From: Verrucomicrobiales bacterium
GTDB taxonomy: Bacteria; Verrucomicrobiota; Verrucomicrobiia; Verrucomicrobiales; DEV007
Direction of reading: 5' to 3'
Length of the DNA: 35,023 nucleotides
Assembly (NCBI GenBank): GCA_028281705.1
Contig: JANQJH010000255.1
Location: 1 to 35,023 of the forward strand
The notes under the pieces: generated by a model
Told to the model about the DNA's origin: nothing
Seen by the model: only the letters and a program-made list of their open reading frames with translations
Databases searched by the model: none
Program-made: the position numbers and the translations under genes
Part shown: one piece after another, positions 7,592 to 15,978 of the stretch
Layout of the letters: each line of letters begins with the position of its first letter
Numbering within the stretch: the first letter of the stretch is position 1

Positions 7592-9118
7592 ATGAATGTC
7601 GACCGGCTGATCTTTCTCGGCGTGATCCTTCTAACGGTGTGCCGTTGGTTTCTCGCGGCTTCACTGGAGTTGACGGCGGAGGAGGCACTCTATTGGGTGG
7701 AGTCGAAACGGCCGGCACCGTTCTATGTCGATCACGGGCCAGTGATCGCCGGGGTCGTCCAGATGGGGGTGTGGGCCTTGGGGGATTCGCTCTTGGGGAT
7801 CCGCTATCTCAATCCGCTCCTCATCCTCCTGGCGACGTGGCTCCTCTTTCTGTTAGCGCGCAGCGTCTCGCATCAGGTGGCGGCGCGCTGGAGCGTGGTC
7901 GTCTTTCAGCTCTGTCCCGTGGTCAACGTGGCCGCGGTGTTCATGATCGATGTGGCGCTCGCTCTCTGCCTGGTCCTGTTCGCCGGGTGGTGTCTCTGGT
8001 GTGGCCTGCACCGGGTGCATCGCTGGCACGGTTACTGGTGGGCCGGGGGAGTGGCCCTGGGATTGGCCATGACACTATCTTTACCACTGGCCGGCACGCT
8101 CGGTGGCGTGGCTCTGGCACTCAGCCTGACCTCCCGCTGGCGCGACCAATGGGGACGGCCGGGGATCTGGCTCCTGCTGGTTTTGGCGGTGGTGATTCCG
8201 GGAGGACTCGTTTTTTATTCGGGGCACGGCGGGCTGGCCCTCCGTGCCCAGCTCAACGGTCTGGGTTTTCGTCCCGGGCAACTGATGCAGGGATTGGGGC
8301 AATGGATCTTTTGGACGGGGCCCCTGTTGGCCCTCGGTTTGGCTTGGTTAGGCCTTCGCCCGCGGCGCCTGCGTCGCGATCACGGAGCGATCTTTCTTCT
8401 CCTGCTGGGTCTGGTGCCCCTGGTGACGGGCTTTGTCTGGAGTGGCCTGGCGGCCCCATGGCCGTATGCCGCCTGGGTGGGGACGCCCTTCTTGCTCGTG
8501 GTTCTCGTGGGCCAGTGGATGCAGGCCGATGTCGATCTCGAGCGGAAGGGGCGGTGGCGCCGTTGGACTCTGTTGAGTACGGGCGGGCTTGCCATTCTGG
8601 GGGTGAACACGGCGAATTTGGCGATGTTAGGACTTCCCTGGCCGCTAGCGTTGACGACTCCGCGTCTGGAGCAAGGATGGATGGAAGCATCGGAGGCGGT
8701 TGAGGCGACACTGTTGTTAGCGGCGGCCCGGCAACCTCAGGGGCTCTTGGTCATCGCCGAGGATCCGCAAACGGCGGCTCTGCTGGACTTTTATCTTTCG
8801 CCCGAGGCTCTCGTCTATCGTCCTCACGAGGCCTATCCGAGGATCCACGTGGTGGAATCGGCCGGCTTGGCCTCGGTTTATGATCTCTGGCCGAGCTATA
8901 GTCATGCCCTGCCGGGTTCGCAGGATCCATCTCCGTTTCAGGGGTTGATGGCGATCTATGTGACCCGCGATTCGAGAGAAGGAGAACTGCCTCCCAATTT
9001 GGTGCATGCCTTCAAGTCGGCGGAGCCTGCCGCGGTCCTCGACATCAAGAGAAGGGGGCGATTGCTTCATCGCTGGCGACTCTTCCATGTCTATCAATAC
9101 AAGGGCCTGCCGCGATGA
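7592..9118 (+). CDS. Family 39-type (ArnT/PMT-like) membrane glycosyltransferase
   Basis: 508 residues with about ten transmembrane helices over residues 1-350 and a soluble C-terminal part. The N-terminal loop after the first helix carries TAEEALYWVESKRPAPFYVDHGPVIA: the E-A-x-Y-W and D-H-x-P elements correspond to the D/E-A-x-Y and P-P/G-P motifs of the PMT_2/GT39 (GT-C fold) superfamily. These enzymes move a sugar from a polyprenyl-phosphate carrier to lipid A, protein or cell-wall glycan on the periplasmic side; the acceptor cannot be told. No dedicated carrier-synthesis gene is beside it. The start ATG overlaps the divergent promoter region shared with the LolA-like gene. Confidence 0.85.
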   Translation: MNVDRLIFLGVILLTVCRWFLAASLELTAEEALYWVESKRPAPFYVDHGPVIAGVVQMGVWALGDSLLGIRYLNPLLILLATWLLFLLARSVSHQVAARWSVVVFQLCPVVNVAAVFMIDVALALCLVLFAGWCLWCGLHRVHRWHGYWWAGGVALGLAMTLSLPLAGTLGGVALALSLTSRWRDQWGRPGIWLLLVLAVVIPGGLVFYSGHGGLALRAQLNGLGFRPGQLMQGLGQWIFWTGPLLALGLAWLGLRPRRLRRDHGAIFLLLLGLVPLVTGFVWSGLAAPWPYAAWVGTPFLLVVLVGQWMQADVDLERKGRWRRWTLLSTGGLAILGVNTANLAMLGLPWPLALTTPRLEQGWMEASEAVEATLLLAAARQPQGLLVIAEDPQTAALLDFYLSPEALVYRPHEAYPRIHVVESAGLASVYDLWPSYSHALPGSQDPSPFQGLMAIYVTRDSREGELPPNLVHAFKSAEPAAVLDIKRRGRLLHRWRLFHVYQYKGLPR

Positions 9119-9223
9119 AGGCGAACCTCGTGAGCGGGACGGAGTGGCGTTCACGCGGTGGATCCCTCCGGCGCCGGGTGTCTCTTTTCCATCGCAGGGA
9201 TGAAAAGGGAAATCACGGGGCGC

Positions 9224-9252
9224 TTGACTGACAAGAAGTCCCCCCGCATTCT
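9224..9252 (+). promoter_or_regulatory. Candidate sigma70-type promoter for the winged-helix gene
   Basis: TTGACT, 17-bp spacer, CATTCT. A start site near 9260 would leave about 15 nt before the ATG at 9275. The -10 box is weak. Confidence 0.35.
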
Positions 9253-9274
9253 GCATCAACGTCGTCCGTCCACC

Positions 9275-10273
9275 ATGAACCTCCGCGAACAGCTGAAAGA
9301 GATTTTGCCCAGGGTGCTCCCGAAGAGCCCTGCGGAGTCGATCAAGGGCACCAAGCTGATCGAGATGGTCAAGCGCCGGCTCTCACAAGATTACAGCGAT
9401 GCCACCTTACGCTATCACTTTTCCGTGATGTCGTGTGACCCCACGGCGCCCATCGCCAAGGTGGAGCAAGGTCAGGGGTATTTCCTCCGGACGACGAGGC
9501 GGGAACTGTTACGACCGCGGTCTCGCATGCGGCAGGAGTCTTTCGACGGCTTTTCTGCAGATGGGGAGTCGGAGTCTCCGGAGCAGCTATGGCTCAAGTT
9601 TCAGGCCTTTTACGAACGCTATGCGAACCAGGATCGCTCTTTTTCCTTTCCGGTGCGGCATGGGCATGCGGAGAGCAGCCGGAGCGAGGACCCGAGTTAT
9701 CCCTGGGCGGTGCCTGATGCCGTGGTTGTTTCCTGGCGTTCGGGTCAATTGTCGGAGTCCGGCGTCAAGCTGGTCCCGGAACTCCTCTGTTTGGAAGAGC
9801 CCAGTTTCACCTTGAACAGCACCAAGATGGCGGTCTCGGTGGATTCAGCCAATTACCGGCAGCATTTCTTTCAAGCGTTGAGCAATGGTGCGTGGGCGCA
9901 TGCGAGCGAGCTGGTGGTGGCGACGGAGATCCTGGACGAGTATGTCTTCGAAGACCTGCGCCGCCTGGGAAACCGCTTTGGGGTGGGCGTCAGTTTTTTT
10001 GCCCTGAGCGAGCAGCAGCTAGCCGGGTGGGATACCCCGGACGCCATCCGCGAATTGCCCGAGGACGAGTTCGACCGTGCCCTGCGTGATGCCGTGACCT
10101 TGCACCGGATCACCTCTCCCAGGTTGACGGCCACGGTGGACTGGGATCATTTGAATCAGTTGATCACCAAGTATCCCATCTTTGACGATATTTTCCGCTG
10201 GATTCACTACTGTCTCATGCGGAAACAGGCGTGTAACTTTGTTGACTTCGAGAGTGCGCGCTACAGCCCTTAG
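9275..10273 (+). CDS. Winged-helix-type protein of unknown function, possible nuclease-like C-terminus
   Basis: 332 residues, start at ATG 9275. The frame is open 39 codons upstream, but that part is low in coding character and the domain begins here. Residues 1-75 (LREQLKEIL ... IKGTKLIEMVKRRL ... ATLRYHFSVM ... VEQGQGYFLR) form a winged-helix or HARE-HTH-like fold, with the last strand K-V-E-Q-G-Q-G-Y-F-L as the wing. Residues of about 130-270 are alpha/beta with LVPELLCLEEPSF ... MAVSVDSANYRQHFFQALSNGAWAHASELVVAT, a layout that recalls restriction-endonuclease-like proteins with a helix after the core strand. I see no clear E-x-K catalytic triad. It has no signal peptide, is not embedded in a defence locus, and could be a regulator or DNA-binding protein. 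Confidence 0.6.
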   Translation: MNLREQLKEILPRVLPKSPAESIKGTKLIEMVKRRLSQDYSDATLRYHFSVMSCDPTAPIAKVEQGQGYFLRTTRRELLRPRSRMRQESFDGFSADGESESPEQLWLKFQAFYERYANQDRSFSFPVRHGHAESSRSEDPSYPWAVPDAVVVSWRSGQLSESGVKLVPELLCLEEPSFTLNSTKMAVSVDSANYRQHFFQALSNGAWAHASELVVATEILDEYVFEDLRRLGNRFGVGVSFFALSEQQLAGWDTPDAIRELPEDEFDRALRDAVTLHRITSPRLTATVDWDHLNQLITKYPIFDDIFRWIHYCLMRKQACNFVDFESARYSP

Positions 10274-10317
10274 AGGAGGAGATTGATCGAGCTGATTCAT
10301 TGAGTTTTTATGTTGCC

Positions 10318-11388
10318 ATGAAGATACCAACCGTCACCTGGACCCCACTACTGACATGCGCGGCTCTGAGCCTGAGCTGTGCGCCTTTGTTGCACGCGCA
10401 GGAGAAACGCGTTTTTGATCTGCCCGATGCTCCTGGAGTGAAGACGGACTTCACCGAGGTGCCGGAAGGCTGGCTCGTCGGGCTCGATCGCGCTCTCAAA
10501 GCGGCGGAGGACACGGGCAAGGACCTCTTGCTCAATTTCGCGGGGACTGATTGGATCCCGCAGAGCATTGATTTGGAAGAGCGGGTGTTTTCCAAGAAGG
10601 AATTTGCCGAGGCGGCTTCCAAGGACTTCATCCTCGTGCGCCTCGACTTTCCCCGGAAGTTGAATGTCCAGTCGGACGAACTCAAGCGCAAGAATCTGGA
10701 GGCGGCCTCCAAGTATGAGATCCGGTCTTACCCCACGATTGTCCTAACCGATTCCAAGGGACGGCCCTATGCCGACACCCGCTGGAAAGAAGGTGTTAGT
10801 GTGGAATCTTTTCTCAAGCGGCTTTCCGAGTTGCGGGAGAAACGGGCGAAACGCGATGCTCACTGGGCCGAGGCGGAGAAATTGGAAGGGGCCGCCAAGG
10901 TGCCTCACATCGTTAAATTTCTCGAGGGGAAAACGCCGGGAATCATCCTCAAGTTCTATGGTCCCGAGTACCACCTGGCGCTCGAGCTCGATCCGGTGGA
11001 TTACGGCGGCCTGGGCCCCGTGGTCTTTTACGAGAAGAGCCTTGCGATGCGTCTCGAGCTGGACGCCCTGGCGGAGGAGAACAAGTGGGAGGAAGCGCTT
11101 AACGTTCTGGATGCCTTCAAGCGAGAGCACGCCAAGACGAACGAACAGAAGCAGCAGATCGAGTTCTACAAGATCAACGGCCTCCTGCACCTGGAGCGGT
11201 GGGATGAAGTGATGCCTTTCCTCGACAGCGTGATCGCCATGGATCCGGAAAGTCCGGCGGGCAAGAAGGCCGCCAGCATCAAGCCGGAGCTGATGAAGCG
11301 GATCGCCGATGGCCTCAAGCGCCAGAAACTGCAGGAACTCGAAGCAAAAAAGAACGAGGGAGAGGGCGAGAAGGAGGCGAAAGAATAA
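10318..11388 (+). CDS. Secreted thioredoxin-fold protein lacking the CXXC motif
   Basis: 356 residues from ATG 10318 (an ATG six codons earlier lacks a better context). The signal peptide ends at about LLHAQ-E (27-29). The thioredoxin-like domain (about 50-160) aligns by eye with the family in which F-x-G-S-D-W-C-x-W-C is followed by L-x-x-E-V-F. Here the sequence is GTDWIPQSIDLEERVF, with Ile80 and Ser83 where the two cysteines belong. The cis-proline is kept (SYPTIVLTD, Pro139), as is the FPRK segment. The rest (about 180-356) is helical and TPR-like, ending in a Lys/Glu-rich tail. It should be redox-inactive and may act as a periplasmic binding or scaffold protein. Confidence 0.82.
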   Translation: MKIPTVTWTPLLTCAALSLSCAPLLHAQEKRVFDLPDAPGVKTDFTEVPEGWLVGLDRALKAAEDTGKDLLLNFAGTDWIPQSIDLEERVFSKKEFAEAASKDFILVRLDFPRKLNVQSDELKRKNLEAASKYEIRSYPTIVLTDSKGRPYADTRWKEGVSVESFLKRLSELREKRAKRDAHWAEAEKLEGAAKVPHIVKFLEGKTPGIILKFYGPEYHLALELDPVDYGGLGPVVFYEKSLAMRLELDALAEENKWEEALNVLDAFKREHAKTNEQKQQIEFYKINGLLHLERWDEVMPFLDSVIAMDPESPAGKKAASIKPELMKRIADGLKRQKLQELEAKKNEGEGEKEAKE

Positions 11389-11463
11389 CGATCTCGGTTC
11401 GTTTTCATTAATCCCAGCGATCGATCGATCATCGGAAGAGCATAGCAGTCGGAAGGAAGACAC

Positions 11464-12540
11464 ATGGCGAAGGAAGGAATGACGTACGCCCCCCAGGGGA
11501 AGGCCGAGGCGGTATGTGAGAAAGGGGAGTTTCCCTTCGCCGTGGCGGCGTTGGACCACGGACACATCTACGGTCAAACAAACGGCCTGCTCGAAGCCGG
11601 CGGTGAGTTGCGTTGGGTCTACGATCCCGATCCGGCGAAGGTGGCGGCTTTTCGCGAAGCCTATCCCCAGGCGGAACCCGTCGATTCCCTGGAGCGGATC
11701 TTGGAGGATGACGCCATCAAGATGGTCGCGGCGGCGGCGATCCCCTGTGACCGGGGACCGCTCGGGATTCGAGTGATGGAGGCGGGGAAAGATTATTTCA
11801 CGGACAAGACACCCTTCACCTCCATGGCGCAGTTGGATGATGCCAAGGCGGCGGTGGAACGCACGGGGCAGAAGTACATGGTCTACTACAGCGAGCGCTT
11901 GCATGTGGAGTGTGCCGTTCACGCCGGCGATCTCATTCACGCGGATGCGATTGGGCGGGTGCTCCAGGTCATCGGACTCGGGCCCCACCGGCTGAGCGCC
12001 GACAAACGTCCGGACTGGTTCTTCAAGAAGGCGCAGTATGGCGGCATCTTGACGGACATCGGGAGCCACCAGATCGAGCAGTTTCTCTACTACACGGGAT
12101 CGAAAGATGCCAAGGTGACCCACTCGGCCGTGGCGAATTATCACCATAAGGAGGCCTATCCGGAGTTGGAGGATTTTGGAGAGGCCAATCTGGTGGGCGA
12201 CTCGGGGGCGACGAATTATTTCCGGGTGGACTGGTTCACTCCCGATGCCCTGCCCACCTGGGGCGATGGACGGACGATGATTCTGGGGACGAAAGGCTAC
12301 ATTGAGTGCCGGAAATACATCGATGCAGGAACGGGAGGCAACCAGGATGTGCTCATCCTGGTGAACGACGAGAAGGAAGAGCGCCATGAACTCCACGGAA
12401 AAGTGGGTTTCCCCTTCTTTGGCGAGATGATCCTGGATTGCTTGAACCGGACGGACAAGGCGATGAGCCAGGAGCACACCTTCAAGGCCGCGGAGCTTTG
12501 TCTCGTGGCCCAGGAGAAGGCCCTAGAGATCGAGACCTAG
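11464..12540 (+). CDS. Gfo/Idh/MocA family oxidoreductase
   Basis: 358 residues, cytoplasmic (no signal peptide). The N-terminal Rossmann fold starts at FAVAALDHGHIYGQTNGL (24-41). The usual G-x-G-x-x-G loop is replaced by the D-H-G-H-I-Y-G form seen in part of this family. The catalytic EKP motif appears as DKTPF (114-118), keeping the lysine. The C-terminal alpha/beta domain contains GGILTDIGSHQIEQFLYY with the conserved D-x-G-x-H and ends near AELCLVAQEKA. Members reduce or oxidise sugars, inositols or bile-pigment-like substrates with NAD(P); the substrate cannot be named. A GGAAGGAAG ribosome-binding site lies 7-15 bases upstream of ATG, one of the few clear ones in the window. Confidence 0.92.
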   Translation: MAKEGMTYAPQGKAEAVCEKGEFPFAVAALDHGHIYGQTNGLLEAGGELRWVYDPDPAKVAAFREAYPQAEPVDSLERILEDDAIKMVAAAAIPCDRGPLGIRVMEAGKDYFTDKTPFTSMAQLDDAKAAVERTGQKYMVYYSERLHVECAVHAGDLIHADAIGRVLQVIGLGPHRLSADKRPDWFFKKAQYGGILTDIGSHQIEQFLYYTGSKDAKVTHSAVANYHHKEAYPELEDFGEANLVGDSGATNYFRVDWFTPDALPTWGDGRTMILGTKGYIECRKYIDAGTGGNQDVLILVNDEKEERHELHGKVGFPFFGEMILDCLNRTDKAMSQEHTFKAAELCLVAQEKALEIET

Positions 12541-12547
12541 GTTTTGC

Positions 12548-12575
12548 TTGCGTGCCTTTTGGGTGGCTGTATAAT
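12548..12575 (+). promoter_or_regulatory. Promoter with a consensus TATAAT box for the small membrane protein gene
   Basis: TTGCGT at 12548-12553, 16-bp spacer, perfect TATAAT at 12570-12575. A start near 12582 precedes the ATG at 12601. The -10 box is entered by a 24-bp palindrome. Confidence 0.6.
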
Positions 12576-12595
12576 TATTGTAATTACAATAATTA
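12572..12595. promoter_or_regulatory. Perfect 24-bp palindrome over the -10 box, likely repressor operator
   Basis: The half-site TAATTATTGTAA is followed directly by its exact reverse complement. It begins inside the TATAAT box and covers the expected start site, the classic place for a repressor site. A-T richness differs sharply from the GC-rich surroundings. The cognate regulator is not evident. Confidence 0.6.
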
Positions 12596-12600
12596 ACAAA

Positions 12601-13026
12601 ATGCCACATTCCGAACATTTACTCCGTGCTCTCTCCATCAGCATTCCGATGGGAGTCGTGATCGGTTTGCTGGCCGGGTACGTGCGACGGCGCCTGGCCA
12701 ATCGAATCGCAGAGAAGCACCCATCGAACTGGGAGCGGATCAAGCAGACGATTTTCGGGCTCGGGATCTTCACGTTCTCCGGGCTCGGGATCTACTGCTT
12801 TTTCGCGATTCAGCAGCCGACCTTCGGGGCCATGTATGTTCTGATGTCCCTGCTCAATGTCATCTGCCTTTTCCGGTCACTGGGGCGGGGCAGTTACGAT
12901 GAGAATGGGATGCCGCGCCGCCATCAGCGCAAGCCGAGACGGGTGACGCCAATTGTCGATGTGCCCGTTCCGCGGAGGACGGTTGATCATGGTGCGGATC
13001 TGCCGGCTCCGGAACTCCATTCGTGA
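12601..13026 (+). CDS. Small membrane protein, unknown function
   Basis: 141 residues from ATG 12601. A TTG at 12544 extends the frame, but that stretch is the promoter and palindrome, so the downstream ATG is preferred. Three likely transmembrane helices are seen: about 13-29, 55-74 and 78-97. They are followed by a basic tail rich in Arg and Pro (RRHQRKPRRVTP). No family motif is recognised. The stop codon is the first three bases of the tandem repeat that follows. Expression seems controlled by the upstream promoter and palindrome, so a condition-specific role is possible. Confidence 0.65.
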   Translation: MPHSEHLLRALSISIPMGVVIGLLAGYVRRRLANRIAEKHPSNWERIKQTIFGLGIFTFSGLGIYCFFAIQQPTFGAMYVLMSLLNVICLFRSLGRGSYDENGMPRRHQRKPRRVTPIVDVPVPRRTVDHGADLPAPELHS

Positions 13027-13247
13027 ATCGGGAGAGGCCGGGAATGGGGACACGCTGATCATCAGGGACAGTGAGGTGTTTCCAGGAGCCGAGGGACTGA
13101 AGTCCCTCCCACATTTTGAGAAAGTTGAATTGGGAGAGGCTGGGAAAGGGGACACGCTGATCATCAGGAACGGTGAGGTGTTTCCAGGAACCGAGGGACT
13201 GAAGTCCCTCCCACATTCTGAGAAAGTGGGAGGGACTTTAGTCCCTT
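13024..13247. repeat. Tandem palindromic repeat cluster 2 (two 102-bp units plus an inverted copy)
   Basis: Unit A is 13024-13125 and unit B is 13126-13227; they differ at only about ten positions. Each contains CTGATCATCAG and the palindrome GGGACTGAAGTCCC (13093-13106, 13195-13208). A third copy, GGGACTTTAGTCCC (13232-13245), is inverted, so 13193-13214 and 13226-13247 form a 22-bp stem with two mismatches and an 11-nt loop. The cluster fills the space between two convergent genes and could act as a two-way transcript end, though there is no T-run. Confidence 0.9.
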
Positions 13248-13271
13248 CGTAGTTAGTTATCGGGGAGGGGA

Positions 13272-15194
13272 TTAGTCGGAGGCGACGATGAGGCGGCCCC
13301 AGTCTTCCGGGCGGCCTTGCACGCCGCGGCGGGGGGCCCAGGCGAGGCGGGACTCGTTGATGTTTTCGCCTGTGGCAGCGTCCGGCTTGTCACCGTCGTA
13401 AAGAATGACGTTGAAGCCTAACATGGCTCCCTTCTTCGGCTTTTGCATGCCGGCGTCTCGCCAGGGGATGGCTGTTTGGATGCGGTAGCCGTCGACCGTT
13501 CGTGAGGCCGTGACCTTCATGCCCGGGGCGGTCTCTTCGATGGGGCCCTGATGGGCATCCGCGTCTCGAGCAGCGCGGGTCATCCCGGTATTATCGAAGG
13601 GGAAGATCCCCACTTTGAAACAGGTGAGGGTGTGCTCGGAATCGGCTGAGGGATCGAGACAGATCTCGACGGCGTCGGTACGCCAGTGCCCCCGGATGTC
13701 ATTGGGGGCGATGTTGGAGACCACGGCATCGTCTTTGACATCGATATCGACAAAGAGGTGGGTGTCGTTGTAACCGAGCCGGACGAGCGCGCTGCTATCG
13801 GCAGAATCCTTGGTGGATCCCTGGACGCGTTGTGCCGGGGTGATGGCGATCGGATCGATCCCGTTCCAGCCGTCCTCCGTGCCGTCGAGCGCAGGGTCGA
13901 ATGAGAGACGTTGTAGCGGCGCCGTGGGCACGGGGTGAAGCGTCGTTTGCGCTGTCGTCTGGGAAGCATCATCGCCCATCCGCGCCGTGGCTCGCAGAAT
14001 GACATCTTCGCCGGCTCTCGCGGGTGGCGTGAGGGTCAGAGGTACGGTTTTCGTGCTCCCGGCGGCGAGCGTTTCCGAGAGTTCGTTTGGCTGGAGGATC
14101 CAGCCCTCGAGACCTTCGAAGGCGACCCCGATCGTCCGGGCTTGGTTGCCGGGATTGGCCAGAGTGAGGGAGAGACGATTCGCTTGGCCGGCGATGACGG
14201 AGAGGTCGGCGGGAGCCTGGGCCATCAAGTGGGCGATCTCTTGCTCCCGGGCCCAGTCGAGAAATCGGGAGAGGGCTGGCCGTGGCTCGAAGGCGATGGA
14301 GATTTCACGAGGCTCGGCGGGAGGGGGCGGGATCACGGTGACGGGCGTCGATGGGGGAATCGGCAGACCTGCAAAAAGATCGGTTTCCTCACGGCTGGTG
14401 GCGATGACGGACTTGATGAGGCCAAAGGATTCGGGGGGCCGTCCGAGGCTTACCCGAGGGAATCGTCCGAAACCCTGGGAGCGGTGATTTCGCAAGGCCT
14501 CGCCGGCGATTTCGTGGGCGTTGCGTCCGTCCGGGAGGGGTTTGCCGGCGTCGATCTTCGCCACGGGCCCGACGCTGTCGCCACGGAAATAGAGTTTGCG
14601 GGCTTGCCAGGGCTGGAGGCCTTCCATTCTCAATTGGCCGGGGTATTGCGTGGGATCGGCGGCGGCAGTGAAGGCCTCCACCGCGAGGATGCCGGCTGCC
14701 TGGTGGTGACCATGTTGGCCGGCCCGGGGAAAGGGATTCATGGTGAGGACGATCTCGGGTCTGAGACAGCGGATGAGGCGCACGAGCCGCCCCAGGGCCG
14801 CGTGCCGATCCCATTTTTCCAGAGTCATGCTGGCGCTTTCCGTGTAGGCCCAGTCGACTTGATCGAGAAAGAAACAGTGTTTGACCCTCAAGATGGTGAG
14901 GCATTCCTCGAGTTCGACTTCGCGGAGGATTCCGAGCGAGGGCCCCCAATGGGTTCCTACCATGTTGCCGCCGCCCTCGCCTCGCGTGGCGTAGACGTGG
15001 GCGATGGTGGCTCCGCGTCCGTGGGCGTAATAGGCCAGGCTCGAAGCCATGCCGGTCTCATCGTCCGGATGGGCGAGCACGGCGAGGATATCCGTCTTGA
15101 GGAGGTTGGCACCCTGCTTTTGAGCCTGAAGGTGAATCGGTGAGGCCAGGAGGGTGAGGAGGACTATTGAGAAGAAAGGGAGCGCTTTGTCCAT
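13272..15194 (-). CDS. Secreted PIG-L family deacetylase with NEW3-like and CBM9-like regions
   Basis: 640 residues with a signal peptide (about 1-24, ending LQAQ). The PIG-L/LmbE domain (about 35-260) has the zinc-binding AHPDDE at 41-46 and the third ligand region RAGQHGHHQAAG. Such enzymes remove N-acetyl groups from GlcNAc-type sugars. A middle beta region (about 330-420; QANRLSLTLANPGNQARTIGV) looks like the NEW3/alpha-galactosidase-associated domain. The C-terminal region (about 425-640) has VRLGYNDTHLFVDIDVKDD ... DAVEICLDP ... TAIPWRDAG, the pattern of the CBM9-like (DOMON-fold) sugar-binding domain. The whole suggests a periplasmic or secreted deacetylase for amino-sugar polymers. 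It is monocistronic as far as can be seen. Confidence 0.9.
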   Translation of the reverse strand: MDKALPFFSIVLLTLLASPIHLQAQKQGANLLKTDILAVLAHPDDETGMASSLAYYAHGRGATIAHVYATRGEGGGNMVGTHWGPSLGILREVELEECLTILRVKHCFFLDQVDWAYTESASMTLEKWDRHAALGRLVRLIRCLRPEIVLTMNPFPRAGQHGHHQAAGILAVEAFTAAADPTQYPGQLRMEGLQPWQARKLYFRGDSVGPVAKIDAGKPLPDGRNAHEIAGEALRNHRSQGFGRFPRVSLGRPPESFGLIKSVIATSREETDLFAGLPIPPSTPVTVIPPPPAEPREISIAFEPRPALSRFLDWAREQEIAHLMAQAPADLSVIAGQANRLSLTLANPGNQARTIGVAFEGLEGWILQPNELSETLAAGSTKTVPLTLTPPARAGEDVILRATARMGDDASQTTAQTTLHPVPTAPLQRLSFDPALDGTEDGWNGIDPIAITPAQRVQGSTKDSADSSALVRLGYNDTHLFVDIDVKDDAVVSNIAPNDIRGHWRTDAVEICLDPSADSEHTLTCFKVGIFPFDNTGMTRAARDADAHQGPIEETAPGMKVTASRTVDGYRIQTAIPWRDAGMQKPKKGAMLGFNVILYDGDKPDAATGENINESRLAWAPRRGVQGRPEDWGRLIVASD

Positions 15195-15379
15195 GGGAGG
15201 TCGAGGCGGATGAATGCATGCCCGGGGAAATGGGGACGGGCTATTTCATGGGAGATTCCCGGAGAACTCAATGCGGAACGCTGACTTCGTTTGGATACAT
15301 TGATATTCTTCCAATTCGAAATTCATGGTGAAATGTTTTGCTTTAGAAGTATCATCATTATAGGAATTTTTTGAAGTCT

Positions 15380-15910
15380 ATGAACGGTGGCTCCTCTTCC
15401 ATTCCGGGTTTCCGGTCGCTCTCCCAGGCCGGTATCCGGTTGCAGGAGGGCCTGGAAACGGCACCGGTTTCGGAGGCAGCGGTCAATCAGGTGAAGGCCG
15501 GATCTGAAGATCCCAGCTGGCCGCCCCTTCCGACGATGTCTCAAGGGACGGAGTCACCCGTGGAAAAGACGCAGCAGGCGCAGACGGTGGCGGTTCAGCC
15601 CCGCGAACCGGGCATGCGCCGGCCGGCTGTGCGGGAACCGGAGCACTTCGCCGGACAGACCGCCGCTTCTCCGATCCCCACGGGTGTCTACATGGGAGAT
15701 CTGCCTTCCCAGCGGTTTTCCTGTCCGAGTTGTAGTGTGGTCCTGACCATTCCGAATCCCAAGGCTTACAATGGCCAACCGGCGCCCTGTCCCCATTGCG
15801 CCGCCCTCATCCTCCCGCCGCAAGTGGTCTCGCCCTTTGCCGTGGTGCCGGAGGAGAGCCTGGATCCACAGCGTCCCAGGATGCGTCATTACTCCGGGTT
15901 TTCGCTTTGA
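15380..15910 (+). CDS. Zinc-ribbon-tailed hypothetical protein
   Basis: 176 residues from ATG 15380; a TTG three codons earlier is also possible. The first 100 residues are low-complexity, rich in Pro, Gln, Ser and Glu, with no predicted fold. The C-terminal part has a four-cysteine zinc ribbon: CPSC at 115-118 and CPHC at 137-140, separated by about 18 residues, the style of zinc-ribbon domains found at protein ends in this phylum (compare MJ0042-type ribbons). Function is unknown; it might bind nucleic acid or protein. The 185-bp spacer upstream is AT-rich near the start and may hold a promoter (TTGCTT at 15338, TATAGG at 15359, spacer only 15 bp). Confidence 0.7.
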   Translation: MNGGSSSIPGFRSLSQAGIRLQEGLETAPVSEAAVNQVKAGSEDPSWPPLPTMSQGTESPVEKTQQAQTVAVQPREPGMRRPAVREPEHFAGQTAASPIPTGVYMGDLPSQRFSCPSCSVVLTIPNPKAYNGQPAPCPHCAALILPPQVVSPFAVVPEESLDPQRPRMRHYSGFSL

Positions 15911-15978
15911 TGGGCCCACGTTTCGCCTCTGGCTGAAGGGGTTGCTTTTGCCTGGGCCGAGCCGGTATGGTCGCGCCT

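Noticed and set aside
9158-9274. Upstream in-frame extension of the winged-helix gene
   Set aside because: It covers a candidate promoter and has no domain content; the ATG at 9275 begins the fold.
10744-12477. 577-codon minus-strand open frame opposite the thioredoxin-fold and oxidoreductase genes
   Set aside because: It mirrors two clear plus-strand genes, crosses the gap between them and contains no domain; typical long antisense frame of GC-rich DNA.
12860-13252. Reading frames on both strands with repeated WEGLQSLGSWKHL or GLKSLPH segments
   Set aside because: They lie on the 102-bp repeat and the end of the small membrane gene; coding look comes from duplication.
13935-15143. 402-codon plus-strand frame opposite the PIG-L gene
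   Set aside because: It is antisense to a gene with clear catalytic motifs and has low-complexity composition.
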